DNA from: Lewinellaceae bacterium
GTDB lineage: Bacteria > Bacteroidota > Bacteroidia > Chitinophagales > Saprospiraceae
NCBI GenBank assembly: GCA_020636215.1
Contig: JACJYG010000005.1
Coordinates: forward strand, 62,001 to 126,000
Reading direction: 5' to 3'
Length of the DNA stretch: 64,000 bases
Shown here: piece by piece, positions 8,609 through 18,068 of the stretch
Layout of the letters: each line of letters starts with the position of its first letter
How positions within the stretch are numbered: position 1 is the stretch's first letter
Program-made: the position numbers and the translations under genes
The notes under the pieces: generated by a model
What the model was told of the DNA's origin: nothing
The model's input: only the letters and a program-made list of their open reading frames with translations
The model's database searches: none

Positions 8609-11600
8609 CTACCGCCCTTTCACAAACCTCGCCGCATAAACCAGCCGTCCTTCCGAGTGGAGTAATAACCAATAGATACCGGCGGGTAAAGCCTCAATAT
8701 CCATTGGAATGCGTTCCGATTGAAGGGCGTCCCGCCGCTCTTGCAACAAGGGCTGCCCGAGCAGGCTTGTGACCGACAACTGAATGTCCATAGATTCCAG
8801 GAGTTGTATGTCAAGCCACAGCCGGCCTTGAGCCGGGTTGGGGTAGAGGCGCGCGTTTTGGACGGCCGTCGCTTCGAAGGTTGGCGTTGCGTAAGCCTCG
8901 GCCGTTGCCAGACAGTTGTTGCCGTCGGTAACGGAAAGGAAATAGGAGCCCCCTTCTTCCACCTCGATGGTTGCCGTCGTATCACCGGTATTCCAGAGCA
9001 GCGAATAGTCGGGAACGCCGCCGCTGATTGTCGCAGTAGCTGTGCCAGGCGACGACGGATCAGGAAGCGATATGGCAATGTCGATCGTCAAAGCCTCGGG
9101 CTGGGATAGATCGAATTCGTATACTTTCAAACAATTGTTGGAATCCCGGAGTGATAAGGTATACACGCCCGCCACCAGGCCGTCCAGGTGGTTGGTATCG
9201 GGAATGGGAACAATCTGTCCCTGATAGGCCCATTCATATCGGTATGGTGCATTCCCGCCACTCACCGCCACCGTGATGGCCCCTTCCGCTGCACCATAAC
9301 AATCAATAGAATCGATGGTTTCAAAAGCTACCAGCACCGAATCAGGTTCTGACACGATGAAATCGCCAAAGCTCACGATGCAGCCGTAAAGGTCGGAAAC
9401 GGTGAGGCTGTAGGTACCCGCCGGAAGGCCATTGATATTTTGTGTCTGGGCGCCGTTGCTCCAGGAATAGGTATAGGGGGAAGTGCCGCCGAGAACAGAC
9501 AGGCTAATAGCGCCGCTGCTGCCCCCTTTGCAGCGCACCGCTTGAATGTTTACCAGAGTGTCCCGGATCTGGGTGCTGGAGAAAGGCACGGTTCCGGTTA
9601 CAGAGGCAGAACAGCCGTTGGCGTCATTGACATAACCGGTGTAGAACCCGCCGGGAACATCAACGAGGTCGGCAGTAGCGCTTACGAGCTCCGACTGGCT
9701 ATTGAACCAGGTGTAGTAATAAGGCGGTGTTCCACCAGTTGTAGTAGTGTAAACAGCGCCATCCGTTCCATTATAGCAGTTTACCGCTTCGATGCTGTCC
9801 CGCTTAAACAGCAGTTGAGGGGGCTGGCTCAGCAGCCGGAATGGCGAACTGACACTGCAACCGGTGTTAAGGTCTAGTACGGTAACCTTGTAGTTGCCCG
9901 GGCCCATCCCACAGCGGGTGATGCTGTCGGCTGCAACATTGGAAAGGACGTAACCATCGCTGAAATGATAAGTGTACCGGTGCGTCCCGCCCGAGACCAT
10001 CACAGTAGCGCATCCGTCAGCAGCACCAAAACAAGTGAGGTTGCTGACCAGGAAAGTGTCCAGCCGGAAGGCCGAGGCAAATTCGGGCACTTTCACCGAA
10101 TTGGACTCCGCCGTGCATCGGTTTTCGTCGGTGACGGAAAGCACATAATCCCCTGCCGCCGGATTGGGTATGGCGCTGATGGTGTCGCCGCTGCTCCACA
10201 ACAGGCTGTAGGGCGGCGTCCCGCCAGCTACCTCGCTGAATAACAGTTCCACCGTCCCGCCCTGGCAAATATCCTCCGCTTCTTTACCCACATCAACGGT
10301 AAGCACTGGCGGCTGATCCAGGATAAAGGTCGTATCGATGGGGCAAGAGTTCGCATCATGGGCGAGCAAACGGTATATGCCGGCAGATAGGTTGAAGAGG
10401 TCTTCGGCCGTAATATTCTGCCCGACCCATTCGAAAGCATAGGGCGGCGTACCGCCTCTGAGTTCTACTTCAATAAAGCCGGTGGAATCACCATAGCAAA
10501 GGATAGATCCAATAGATTCTACTCCCAGGTCCAGTTTTGGTGGGCTTTCAATGGCGATACTATCAATGGTAAGGCTACAACCGTTATTGTCAGAGATCGT
10601 CACGCAATACAAGCCGTCGCCAATCCCAATCAGCGTGGGTTGAATACTACCGTTACACCAATTGAAATGGATAGGCGGCGCTCCCGATTGGATAATCGTT
10701 GGAACGATGAGGCCATCTGTTCCACCGTGGCAGCTAGGTTGGGCCACATTGAGATTGACGTTAAAGACTTGCGGTGCATCCACCACAATGACCGTGTCGA
10801 ACTGGCATTCCTGGCCGTCAATGATGCGGACTCCGTAGGAGCCCACTCCAATATTGGATAGGTTCGAACTGGTATCGCCGGTACTCCATTCATAGGTAAA
10901 GGGCGGCTGGGCGCCTGGGTTGGGCAGTAGGTTGATGCTTCCATTTTCCCTCCCTACGCATGTTGGGGGACTGACCGATATGGATAGGTCCAGTACGGAA
11001 ACGGCCGACAAGATCACTTCAAGGCTATCGGCCGGGCAATTGTTGGCGTCAGTGGCGTAGGCTACATAAGTCCCGACCGGCAGATTGCTCAGGATGCTGT
11101 CGGTACCGGGGTAATTCCAACTGAATTGGTAGGGCGGGGTACCGCCACTGGCCTGTACTTCGATCTGGCCGTTTTTATCCCCTACGCATTCCGGTTCAAA
11201 AATAGCCCCCAAATCGAGTTGAACCGGATCCGGAGACTCAATAGTAAAAGCAGCGGCCTGTTGACAGCCGTTGAAGTCGGTGATCGTAATGGTATAGGCG
11301 CCCTGGCCCAGGTTGACGATTAGTGGAGCATTGCTGCCGGTATTCCAGGCATACTGGTAGGGTGGGGCGCCACCCTGGGCGCTTATCTTAAGCGACCCGT
11401 CCTGGAAACCATTACAGCTGATGTTAACTTGTTCTTCGAGGGTAAAACTGACCGGACTGGGAGCCATTAGCGAAAAACTCTGGCTATAAGTGCAGTTCCG
11501 TGCGTCAGTAACAGTTACTGTGTAATTGCCGGCAGTGAGATTGCCCGCATTTTTAGCCGTGCCGGAATTGCTCCAAAGGTAGGAATAGGGGGGAGTGCCG

Positions 11601-14581
11601 CCAAATACATTCAGTTCAATACGGCCATTGCCGGCAGTTGTACAGGTGGGTGGGAACAAGTTGGCTGCTAGCCCCAGGGCAGCGGGTTCGGGCACCACAA
11701 TATCCGGGATGATGGTCTGGCATTGGTCGGTCAATGTGACGGAATAGGATCCGCCTGCCAGGCCGCTGATACAGGGGGTGGTGTCGTTATTGCTCCACTG
11801 CAGTTGGGGCGAGCCGCCAAAAATATCGAGGCATATCTGGCCATTGGCCGATCCGGCGCAACTAACCCCTTGCACATCGATGCCCTGAACAACTGCTCCC
11901 GGCCCATTGACGATGACCTGCCTCAGGAAAATACTGCAGGCTTCCGGCGAATTATCCGTTACCGAAATCCGATAGGCGCCCTGGGGAAGGTTGGCGATCA
12001 GTAAAGTATCACTAATGCCCGAACTGTCGCCGGTAATGCCGTTGGAGCCCTGCCATTGATAGGTGAACGGCCCTTGTCCGTCGAGTGGCACTAGTAAAAT
12101 GCTGCCGTCGGAGCCATCGCAGGTGCTGACATCGGTTACAAAGCGGCGTAGGGAGTCGATACTCACCGTAGTGGTGACCAATACACTATCCCGTGAAAAA
12201 CAACCTTCGTTGTTGGTGACGGTTACGTAGTACGTATCGGTAGCCCCTGCCGTAAAGTTGGATTGCACTGTAATGTTGTTGGTCGTCGAGCCGGTGCTCC
12301 AAAAGTAGGAATAGGGCCCTCCTCCTCCACTGGCCAGGACGCTGATGGTGGCGTTATTCTCCCGGCAGAGAGAAAAGGATGAAGCAGGAGTGAACGCCAG
12401 GTTGGGGCCATTTTTAACCTGAACCGTAACGCTTCCCACATCGAAACAACCATCCGGGCTGGTGACCTTGAAATAATAGGTTGTCGTTTGTGCCGGGCTG
12501 ACGATGGTGCTCGGCAGGCGGTTGGCGTCTGTTGCCGGTAGGCCGGAGTGGAAGGTAGCCGTCCCTCCGGTGAAGTTGAGGTCCTGAATATCGACGCTGG
12601 CAAGGTCAAAAGAAGTACCCTTGCAGATCGATGGCTGGCTGGCCGTGCTGACATCCGGCAGGGGATTTACTACGACAATGGCTTCCGACCGGCTACCGGA
12701 TCCACAAAGGAAGTCAGTCTCTTCGGCGTAAAAACTGTAAGTGATAGGTACCGGCCCGTCGTTGATTAAGGGTGGGTCAGGGATAAAGGTTTCACCGAAA
12801 CCGATGATGTCATCCCCATCGGGAGCACTGTACCAGAAAATAAAGCGATCATAAGCGATGGTGGCGGTGAGTACAGCTGTTTCGCCGGAACAGATGGTAT
12901 CAAATGTGACAACGGGCGGCGGAAGGATGGAGTCGTCATCGTTGCCATTGCAATTTTCATCGATATCGTTACAGGGTATTTCTGCTGCATTTGGATGGAT
13001 GGCCGGGTCGTTGTCGTTGCAATCACCGCCAGTGACGGCGTAACCGGGCGGTGGTAGCTCCGCACAACTGCGAAGTGAAATGGCGGGATTGCCGTAGCCG
13101 TCATTATCCGCGTCAGCAAAGTATTCATAGGCTGGGGGGCCCAGGCTGGTAGAGCCATGGAAAACGATCTCGTCAAGCGCCATATCGCCACGTGAGTTAT
13201 TGCCTTCCCGCCCGGAGAAACGGAATTGAAGGATGCTGCCATCCGCATAGCCTGCCAGGCCGACGTAAGCCTTTCGCCAGGCATCGCCCTGATTGCCGGA
13301 CTTTTCCCAGAGGGTCGCCCAACTTTGTCCCCCATTGTCGGAAACCTGCAAGCGCAGCCGGCCGATGCCGTCACCGAACATGTGGTAGTAAAAAGAAAGG
13401 TGGCAGGTATCTGTTCCTTGTTTGTCGAGCTGTATACAGTCGGATAGCAGATAAGCCGTTTTGTTGGGTTGGCAAATGTCGCCGGAAGCTTCCAGGTAGA
13501 TATACTTGCCTCCACCGCTGACATCGTCGGAAGGGCCGGTGCCAAATGTGAAGGTGCCGCCGCCATCGACCAGCCAATCAAATCCATCGTTCGTATCGTT
13601 GTACCACACTTCCCCTGTGAAATCGCAAACCGTGCTGCAAAGGCTGCCACAACTGGCCTGGTTGTCGAAGTGGGTGCGCAGGCTGGGTGGCGGAGGCTGG
13701 CAGCCGGTCATAAAGCTGGCCGGGCAGGAGTTGGCGGAAAAGGAACCGCTACAGCTCTTGCGAACGTAAACGTCATAGGCGGCCTCTCCTTGTAATCCGG
13801 TCAGGGTAAAAGGAGGACAGCCATTTACCACCATCACCGTCCCTTGGCCCGCAGTGAGGCCGGCGCCGGGTTGGAAACCCGCCGGGCCATACTCGATAAT
13901 GGATGTGCCGCAACTGTTGGCGGGCAACCAGTTTAAGGTCACCGCTGTGGTATCAACTTGCACAACCTGTATCGTTTCAACCGGCAGACAGGAAATAGGC
14001 GCAAAGACAAGCTGCACGAATTCAAGCCGCCCCACATCGTCAAAGGCGTCATCGCAAATGATCAGCGTCCAGGGGGCATTGGGGTCGGTAGTGCCGTCAT
14101 TGAAGGCATACAGGCTGCCCTGCGGGCGGTACGGCTGGTCGATAAACGGGGCCTGCCCTTCCGTGATGGAGGTGCAGCTTTCCATCGTGAATCGAACGTA
14201 ACCGCTACAGTCCAGCCCATTGGGGTCTCCGTAGTTGTCGTCCTGATCTCCATTATCCAGGGAAAGGGGGACCATAATGCCTCCCGGAGAGCGCAAATAG
14301 ATGTCCAGGTCATTGTCCCAGGTATGGCGAATGATCAAACGAACCTCCCGGAGATAAACGTCGACGCCCAGAGCCGTGCCCGGAGCATTATTGACATTGA
14401 TGACAACCTGGTCCGGGTCAGGGATTACAGTGGCCGGGTCGCATCCGCCGTCCTTCAGGTTTAGCCCGATGCGGCATTGGGAAGGGTTGTTAACAACTAC
14501 ACTCTGGGCGGAGGGATAAAGCGGCGCCAGGAAAAACAATATTATCAAGAGGGAAAATGGGTGTTGCAGCAATTTTCTCAT
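8609..14581 (-). CDS. Giant type IX secretion substrate with P-domain and SprB-type repeats (1990 aa)
   Basis: The signal peptide is residues 1-26 (LLIILFFLAPLYPSAQS). Next come a proprotein-convertase P-like domain (about 30-185, HTWDNDLDIYLRSPGG, DNYGDPNGLDCSGY), a fibronectin-III-like domain (about 195-290), and a MAM/concanavalin-like domain (about 300-480). A MopE-type calcium segment follows (about 485-555, DADNDGYGN, GGDCNDNDPAIHPNAAE, DIDENCNG), then Ig-like domains. About 13-15 SprB-type repeats (GGTPPYxYxWSNG...GxYxVTVTDxxxC) span roughly 780-1890. The C-terminus is a type A sorting domain (about 1905-1990, LYPNPAQGRLWLDI, GIYWLLLHSEGRLVYAARFVKGR). It is probably exported by the type IX system and attached to the surface as an adhesin or gliding-type protein. 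The ligand is unknown. Confidence 0.93.
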   Translation of the reverse strand: MRKLLQHPFSLLIILFFLAPLYPSAQSVVVNNPSQCRIGLNLKDGGCDPATVIPDPDQVVINVNNAPGTALGVDVYLREVRLIIRHTWDNDLDIYLRSPGGIMVPLSLDNGDQDDNYGDPNGLDCSGYVRFTMESCTSITEGQAPFIDQPYRPQGSLYAFNDGTTDPNAPWTLIICDDAFDDVGRLEFVQLVFAPISCLPVETIQVVQVDTTAVTLNWLPANSCGTSIIEYGPAGFQPGAGLTAGQGTVMVVNGCPPFTLTGLQGEAAYDVYVRKSCSGSFSANSCPASFMTGCQPPPPSLRTHFDNQASCGSLCSTVCDFTGEVWYNDTNDGFDWLVDGGGTFTFGTGPSDDVSGGGKYIYLEASGDICQPNKTAYLLSDCIQLDKQGTDTCHLSFYYHMFGDGIGRLRLQVSDNGGQSWATLWEKSGNQGDAWRKAYVGLAGYADGSILQFRFSGREGNNSRGDMALDEIVFHGSTSLGPPAYEYFADADNDGYGNPAISLRSCAELPPPGYAVTGGDCNDNDPAIHPNAAEIPCNDIDENCNGNDDDSILPPPVVTFDTICSGETAVLTATIAYDRFIFWYSAPDGDDIIGFGETFIPDPPLINDGPVPITYSFYAEETDFLCGSGSRSEAIVVVNPLPDVSTASQPSICKGTSFDLASVDIQDLNFTGGTATFHSGLPATDANRLPSTIVSPAQTTTYYFKVTSPDGCFDVGSVTVQVKNGPNLAFTPASSFSLCRENNATISVLASGGGGPYSYFWSTGSTTNNITVQSNFTAGATDTYYVTVTNNEGCFSRDSVLVTTTVSIDSLRRFVTDVSTCDGSDGSILLVPLDGQGPFTYQWQGSNGITGDSSGISDTLLIANLPQGAYRISVTDNSPEACSIFLRQVIVNGPGAVVQGIDVQGVSCAGSANGQICLDIFGGSPQLQWSNNDTTPCISGLAGGSYSVTLTDQCQTIIPDIVVPEPAALGLAANLFPPTCTTAGNGRIELNVFGGTPPYSYLWSNSGTAKNAGNLTAGNYTVTVTDARNCTYSQSFSLMAPSPVSFTLEEQVNISCNGFQDGSLKISAQGGAPPYQYAWNTGSNAPLIVNLGQGAYTITITDFNGCQQAAAFTIESPDPVQLDLGAIFEPECVGDKNGQIEVQASGGTPPYQFSWNYPGTDSILSNLPVGTYVAYATDANNCPADSLEVILSAVSVLDLSISVSPPTCVGRENGSINLLPNPGAQPPFTYEWSTGDTSSNLSNIGVGSYGVRIIDGQECQFDTVIVVDAPQVFNVNLNVAQPSCHGGTDGLIVPTIIQSGAPPIHFNWCNGSIQPTLIGIGDGLYCVTISDNNGCSLTIDSIAIESPPKLDLGVESIGSILCYGDSTGFIEVELRGGTPPYAFEWVGQNITAEDLFNLSAGIYRLLAHDANSCPIDTTFILDQPPVLTVDVGKEAEDICQGGTVELLFSEVAGGTPPYSLLWSSGDTISAIPNPAAGDYVLSVTDENRCTAESNSVKVPEFASAFRLDTFLVSNLTCFGAADGCATVMVSGGTHRYTYHFSDGYVLSNVAADSITRCGMGPGNYKVTVLDLNTGCSVSSPFRLLSQPPQLLFKRDSIEAVNCYNGTDGAVYTTTTGGTPPYYYTWFNSQSELVSATADLVDVPGGFYTGYVNDANGCSASVTGTVPFSSTQIRDTLVNIQAVRCKGGSSGAISLSVLGGTSPYTYSWSNGAQTQNINGLPAGTYSLTVSDLYGCIVSFGDFIVSEPDSVLVAFETIDSIDCYGAAEGAITVAVSGGNAPYRYEWAYQGQIVPIPDTNHLDGLVAGVYTLSLRDSNNCLKVYEFDLSQPEALTIDIAISLPDPSSPGTATATISGGVPDYSLLWNTGDTTATIEVEEGGSYFLSVTDGNNCLATAEAYATPTFEATAVQNARLYPNPAQGRLWLDIQLLESMDIQLSVTSLLGQPLLQERRDALQSERIPMDIEALPAGIYWLLLHSEGRLVYAARFVKGR

Positions 14582-14881
14582 CAGTAAATAGTTGGAAACT
14601 TTTTGGGATCTGCGCCAGCGCTACCAACAGGCTTACACTGAGCCCCGCCTGGCATTCCGTAAAATAACCAATTCTGTGTCAGATACGGAAAATTTTTTTG
14701 GCAATTTGCCGGGCAAGTGGGCCGTCTCTAATGAGCCGGTTAAAAATGGTTCATAGCCAGATGGCTGAATGGCTTTTATCCGGCCGATTCCGTGAGAGGC
14801 GTTAGGTAGGACGGAAAAAAGCTAAATTGGTATCAGTGGCTGGCTAAGGTTGGAATACCATCTGCCAGCCACTGATTCACA
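14582..14881. other. Gap between the two secreted-protein genes
   Basis: These 300 bases separate two leftward genes. No open frame of interest, strong hairpin with T run or clear TAnnTTTG box on the minus strand is visible. Confidence 0.5.
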
Positions 14882-17545
14882 TTAATACATCACCGCCACA
14901 TCACCGCCCAAGGTCACCACCTCTCCGTTCTTCAGTTCCAGTTGGATGGCAAAGGCGTATACGCCGGCGGCCACCCGTTTACCATTGAAACTCCCATCCC
15001 AGCCATAAGCCGGGTCATTGGGGGGGAATTCATCGCGGCTGAACACTAGGTTGCCCCAGCGGTCCATGATGTGTAAGGTGCGCACTTGCAGGAACTCGGG
15101 CCCTGCGTTGGGGAAGAAGATGTCATTACGCCCATCTTCGTTGGGCGAGAAGGCGTTGGGAATGAAGTAACGGAAAACCTGCTCGACGAATACCGTCAGG
15201 TTGGCGGAAGCGGAACAGCCGTTGATGTCCGACACCGTGACAGTATAGGCTTGGGTTCGTTGAGGGCTGACGTAGGCCTGCTGGCAACTATCGCAATTGG
15301 GTAGGGCCGGGTTCCAGCGAATATTATCAATCTGCCCGGCCGGGAGGTTGATGATGGCGTCGAGCAAAAGGCTGTCACCCAGGTTAATGCGGGTGCTGCC
15401 ACCATTGGATTTGGCCTGCAGGTCGACGGTAAGTTCTTCCGGTTCCGCCAGCATGACCTCCACGGCGCCTTCGCAATTATTGGCGTCTATCACGAGGATG
15501 GTATAATCGCCTGACGCCAGGCCGGTGAACTGTGCGTTGGGGCTGAAGTTGGCTCCATCTATGCTGTACAGGAAGGGCTCCTGGCCGCCAGATACCGAAT
15601 CGATGCTGACCGAGCCCTGATTCTGTCCGAAGCAGGCGCCGGGCATAACGGATACCTGGGGCTCGGGAAAGGTGACGGACTCCACCACCACCACGGTATC
15701 CCGGCTGAAGCAGCCAGTGGCCTGGTCGAGCACCGTGAAGGCGAAAATGCCGGGCGATTGGGTAACGGGATTGGGAATATCGGTGGCGGAAAGGCCGTCG
15801 CCCTCTACTACTTTCCAGCTGTATACAATACTTGCCCCGCTGGTAGTGCCTGGGCCTCCCAGGCTTACTTCGGAAGTGCCGCAGTCGAGCACCTCATCGG
15901 CCCCGGCATTGGCGGTAGGCTCGGGGCGGATATCTATGGCTACGACGGCGCTGCTGTTGGGGCAGCCCGCCGGGCCGGGAATGTTGTATTCAAACTGATA
16001 TTGGCCTGCCGGCAGGTTACCGGCAGAAAGGGTAGCTGCGGAAGCATTGAAAGCACTGCCTGAGGAGGAAGCAGAAATATCTGTCCACTGGCCGCCGGCA
16101 TCGGCGCCTTCCAGCAAATTGGCCAATTGGAAAAGGCTGTCGGTTCCTGCACAGAGCAGGCCCTGGCCGCCTTCGCCGGCCTCCGGCGGCGTGTTGACCT
16201 CCACGGATAGGGTAGGGGTGGGGGTGATATTGAACACGCAGTTGGAAGCACTCACATCCACTAAGGACAAGAGATTAAGTGTAAACGATTGAGTGGGCAG
16301 AAACGAAAAGGTGTACTCGCCTGCTTCGATGCTATCGATGGTGATGGGCAAAGGCCCGTTACTCAGCGTGACATTGAACGGCCCGGCGCTGGCCCCCGAA
16401 ATGTTGACCGAAATCAAGGCCTCCTCGCCAAAACAGAGGGCGCTGGGGCCGTCGAGGTTTACGGCTATCTGCGGGCAGGGAGCTGTGTTGCAGGTCAAAG
16501 TGGTGGTGGGGTTGCCACAGGGGTTGTCAACCAGAGCAGTTATTTCAATATCTACCGCCTGATCGGGCGCCAGCCCTTCGATGAGGTAGCTGGTGTCGGA
16601 TAGCATGGTAGCCGGCGGCCCGTTCACCACATTGACCTGATAGCCGGTAGCGCCCGCCACTGGCGGCCAGCTCAGGCTGATGGTGCTGGTGGTGCTGCTG
16701 CAATCAACTACTGGAGGAAGTGCGGGTTCGGCCACGACGACGGTGACGGAATCCACGTATTCGCAAACCTGGCCGAAGGAGATGTCGTCGATGGCGAAGT
16801 CATTCCCGGAGGCAATATTGTTGACGTTGGCGATGCAGATATCTACCGAAGTATTGGAACCGGAATTCCACATTTCGGCGAATTGCTCCCACAGGCAGGT
16901 GGTGGAAGAGGCCTGAAATTCACTGCCAAGTAGCACACCGTTGAAAGAGAATTGCAGGCGCGCCGGGTTGGTGGGGAAAACGGAGGTGATCCAGGCGCTA
17001 AAGAAGTAATTGGTATTGGGGCTCACGGTTATGGTTTGACACCAGACGTTGGCTGGGTTTGCAGAGCTGTTGACGACCATCATATTGCCGTTGCCGGTAT
17101 GGTCGGTGCAACTGGCAAAATTCTGGTGCGTATCATTGGCATTGCTGGCGATGGCGTAACGCCCTTCATTGTGGAGAATGCCGTTGGGGCCGCCGTTGCC
17201 ATAACTGTAATCGGTTGAAAAACCGACATCGCCCAGGCTAAAGTTACCGTTAAAGATCAGATTCTGGCTGGAGGTGGAGGATACCTGCACCGTATAGGTG
17301 GTGGTAGCCGTTGGGGAAGCCGTGGTAGACAAGCTGTTGGGCGTTCCCAGCCCCTGGCTTGGCGACCAACTGGCGCTCAGCACCGGGCCGTTGAAGGTTG
17401 GATTCAGGTTGACGCTGGCGCCAGGCTCACAGATCGCGGCGTCCGGGCCTGCGTCGAGGGTAAAGGTGTTACAATTTTGTGCGTGGAGGGTTGGCAGGGT
17501 AAGAAATGCCACCACACTCCAAAGAGCGGTCATGAGCTGCTTCAT
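14882..17545 (-). CDS. Type IX secretion substrate with type B (gliding-associated) sorting domain, 887 aa
   Basis: A signal peptide (residues 1-22, ending TLHAQ) is followed by an Ig-like/PKD-like segment. A lectin-like region at about 90-260 resembles carbohydrate-binding jelly rolls (NLIFNGNFSLGDVGF ... FAIDDISFG). Fibronectin-III-like and several Ig/SprB-type units follow (about 280-780, including ACFGQNQGSVSIDSVSGGQEPF). The final 95 residues are a classic CHU_C / gliding-motility-associated domain: YFIPNAFSPNEDGRNDIFF, IMDRWGNLVFSRDEFPP, GWDGSFNGKRVAAGVYAFAI. Type B tails direct export by the type IX system, typically without the lipopolysaccharide anchoring used by type A tails, and often need a PorP/SprF-like partner; none is present in the window. 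A role as secreted adhesin is inferred. Confidence 0.92.
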   Translation of the reverse strand: MKQLMTALWSVVAFLTLPTLHAQNCNTFTLDAGPDAAICEPGASVNLNPTFNGPVLSASWSPSQGLGTPNSLSTTASPTATTTYTVQVSSTSSQNLIFNGNFSLGDVGFSTDYSYGNGGPNGILHNEGRYAIASNANDTHQNFASCTDHTGNGNMMVVNSSANPANVWCQTITVSPNTNYFFSAWITSVFPTNPARLQFSFNGVLLGSEFQASSTTCLWEQFAEMWNSGSNTSVDICIANVNNIASGNDFAIDDISFGQVCEYVDSVTVVVAEPALPPVVDCSSTTSTISLSWPPVAGATGYQVNVVNGPPATMLSDTSYLIEGLAPDQAVDIEITALVDNPCGNPTTTLTCNTAPCPQIAVNLDGPSALCFGEEALISVNISGASAGPFNVTLSNGPLPITIDSIEAGEYTFSFLPTQSFTLNLLSLVDVSASNCVFNITPTPTLSVEVNTPPEAGEGGQGLLCAGTDSLFQLANLLEGADAGGQWTDISASSSGSAFNASAATLSAGNLPAGQYQFEYNIPGPAGCPNSSAVVAIDIRPEPTANAGADEVLDCGTSEVSLGGPGTTSGASIVYSWKVVEGDGLSATDIPNPVTQSPGIFAFTVLDQATGCFSRDTVVVVESVTFPEPQVSVMPGACFGQNQGSVSIDSVSGGQEPFLYSIDGANFSPNAQFTGLASGDYTILVIDANNCEGAVEVMLAEPEELTVDLQAKSNGGSTRINLGDSLLLDAIINLPAGQIDNIRWNPALPNCDSCQQAYVSPQRTQAYTVTVSDINGCSASANLTVFVEQVFRYFIPNAFSPNEDGRNDIFFPNAGPEFLQVRTLHIMDRWGNLVFSRDEFPPNDPAYGWDGSFNGKRVAAGVYAFAIQLELKNGEVVTLGGDVAVMY

Positions 17546-17724
17546 GGATACAAATGGTTTTAAAGGCCGCTTATCATTCCGGTAATAACAACTAACGCGT
17601 AGCTTCCAACATAGGGTGTGGGCGAAGGGGCAAAGTGTGTAGATAAAGGCGTGGCGGCGTAAAAGCCTGCCCGGAAAGCAAAGATATTAATTATTGGAAA
17701 TTATTTTGATATAGTGGGGGAAAA

Positions 17725-17758
17725 AGAAGGGGCGTCAATGCAAATTGGCGCCCCTTCT
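17725..17758 (-). terminator. Bidirectional terminator hairpin
   Basis: A 14-bp stem with one G-T pair (17725-17738 AGAAGGGGCGTCAA with 17745-17758 TTGGCGCCCCTTCT) encloses a 6-base loop. On the minus strand it is followed by TTTTTCCCCC, and on the plus strand by CTTTTC. It ends the leftward unit that contains the SusD remnant. Confidence 0.75.
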
Positions 17759-17812
17759 CTTTTCAGCTTATTCGCCAGCCGTTGTGACAAACAGCTGGCA
17801 ACAAACAGCTTC

Positions 17813-18025
17813 CTACGGATTCTCCGACAGCGGGATCGGGAACTGCGTAAAGATCTGGTCGCCGGGGCGGTCGGTCGGCAGGAAGTTCGAATTCAAACGG
17901 CCGTAGCGGCGCAGGTCGAACATGCGTTGGCCTTCGCTCCAGAAGGAGTAGCGGCGCTGGTACAGCATCTCATCTGTCAATGCTTCTTTCGTTTCTGCCC
18001 CACTGTAAGTATCCAGTCCATAACA
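17813..18025 (-). pseudogene. SusD/RagB C-terminal remnant
   Basis: In the minus-strand frame ending at 17813 the last ~70 codons encode a typical SusD C-terminus: GAETKEALTDEMLYQRRY, SFWSEGQRMFDLRRYGRLN, PGDQIFTQFPIPLSENP. The block LxxERRxEFxxEGxRxxDLxRxG...FPIPxxE is diagnostic of SusD-family outer-membrane nutrient-binding lipoproteins, which normally have 450-600 residues. Here nothing of the N-terminal TPR scaffold or signal peptide remains. Upstream the frame runs into the 3' end of the dehydrogenase gene, and no SusC partner is present. It is a truncated relic; the hairpin at 17725-17758 is probably the original susD terminator. Confidence 0.8.
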
Positions 18026-18068
18026 GGACAAAAGCGAGACAGGCCCCGGCGGAATGCTGCAGCTGTGA

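Noticed and set aside
12766..13650. 294-codon minus-strand frame within the giant secreted protein
   Set aside because: It is an alternative frame of the same strand. The frame with P-domain, calcium and sorting motifs runs without interruption through this region.
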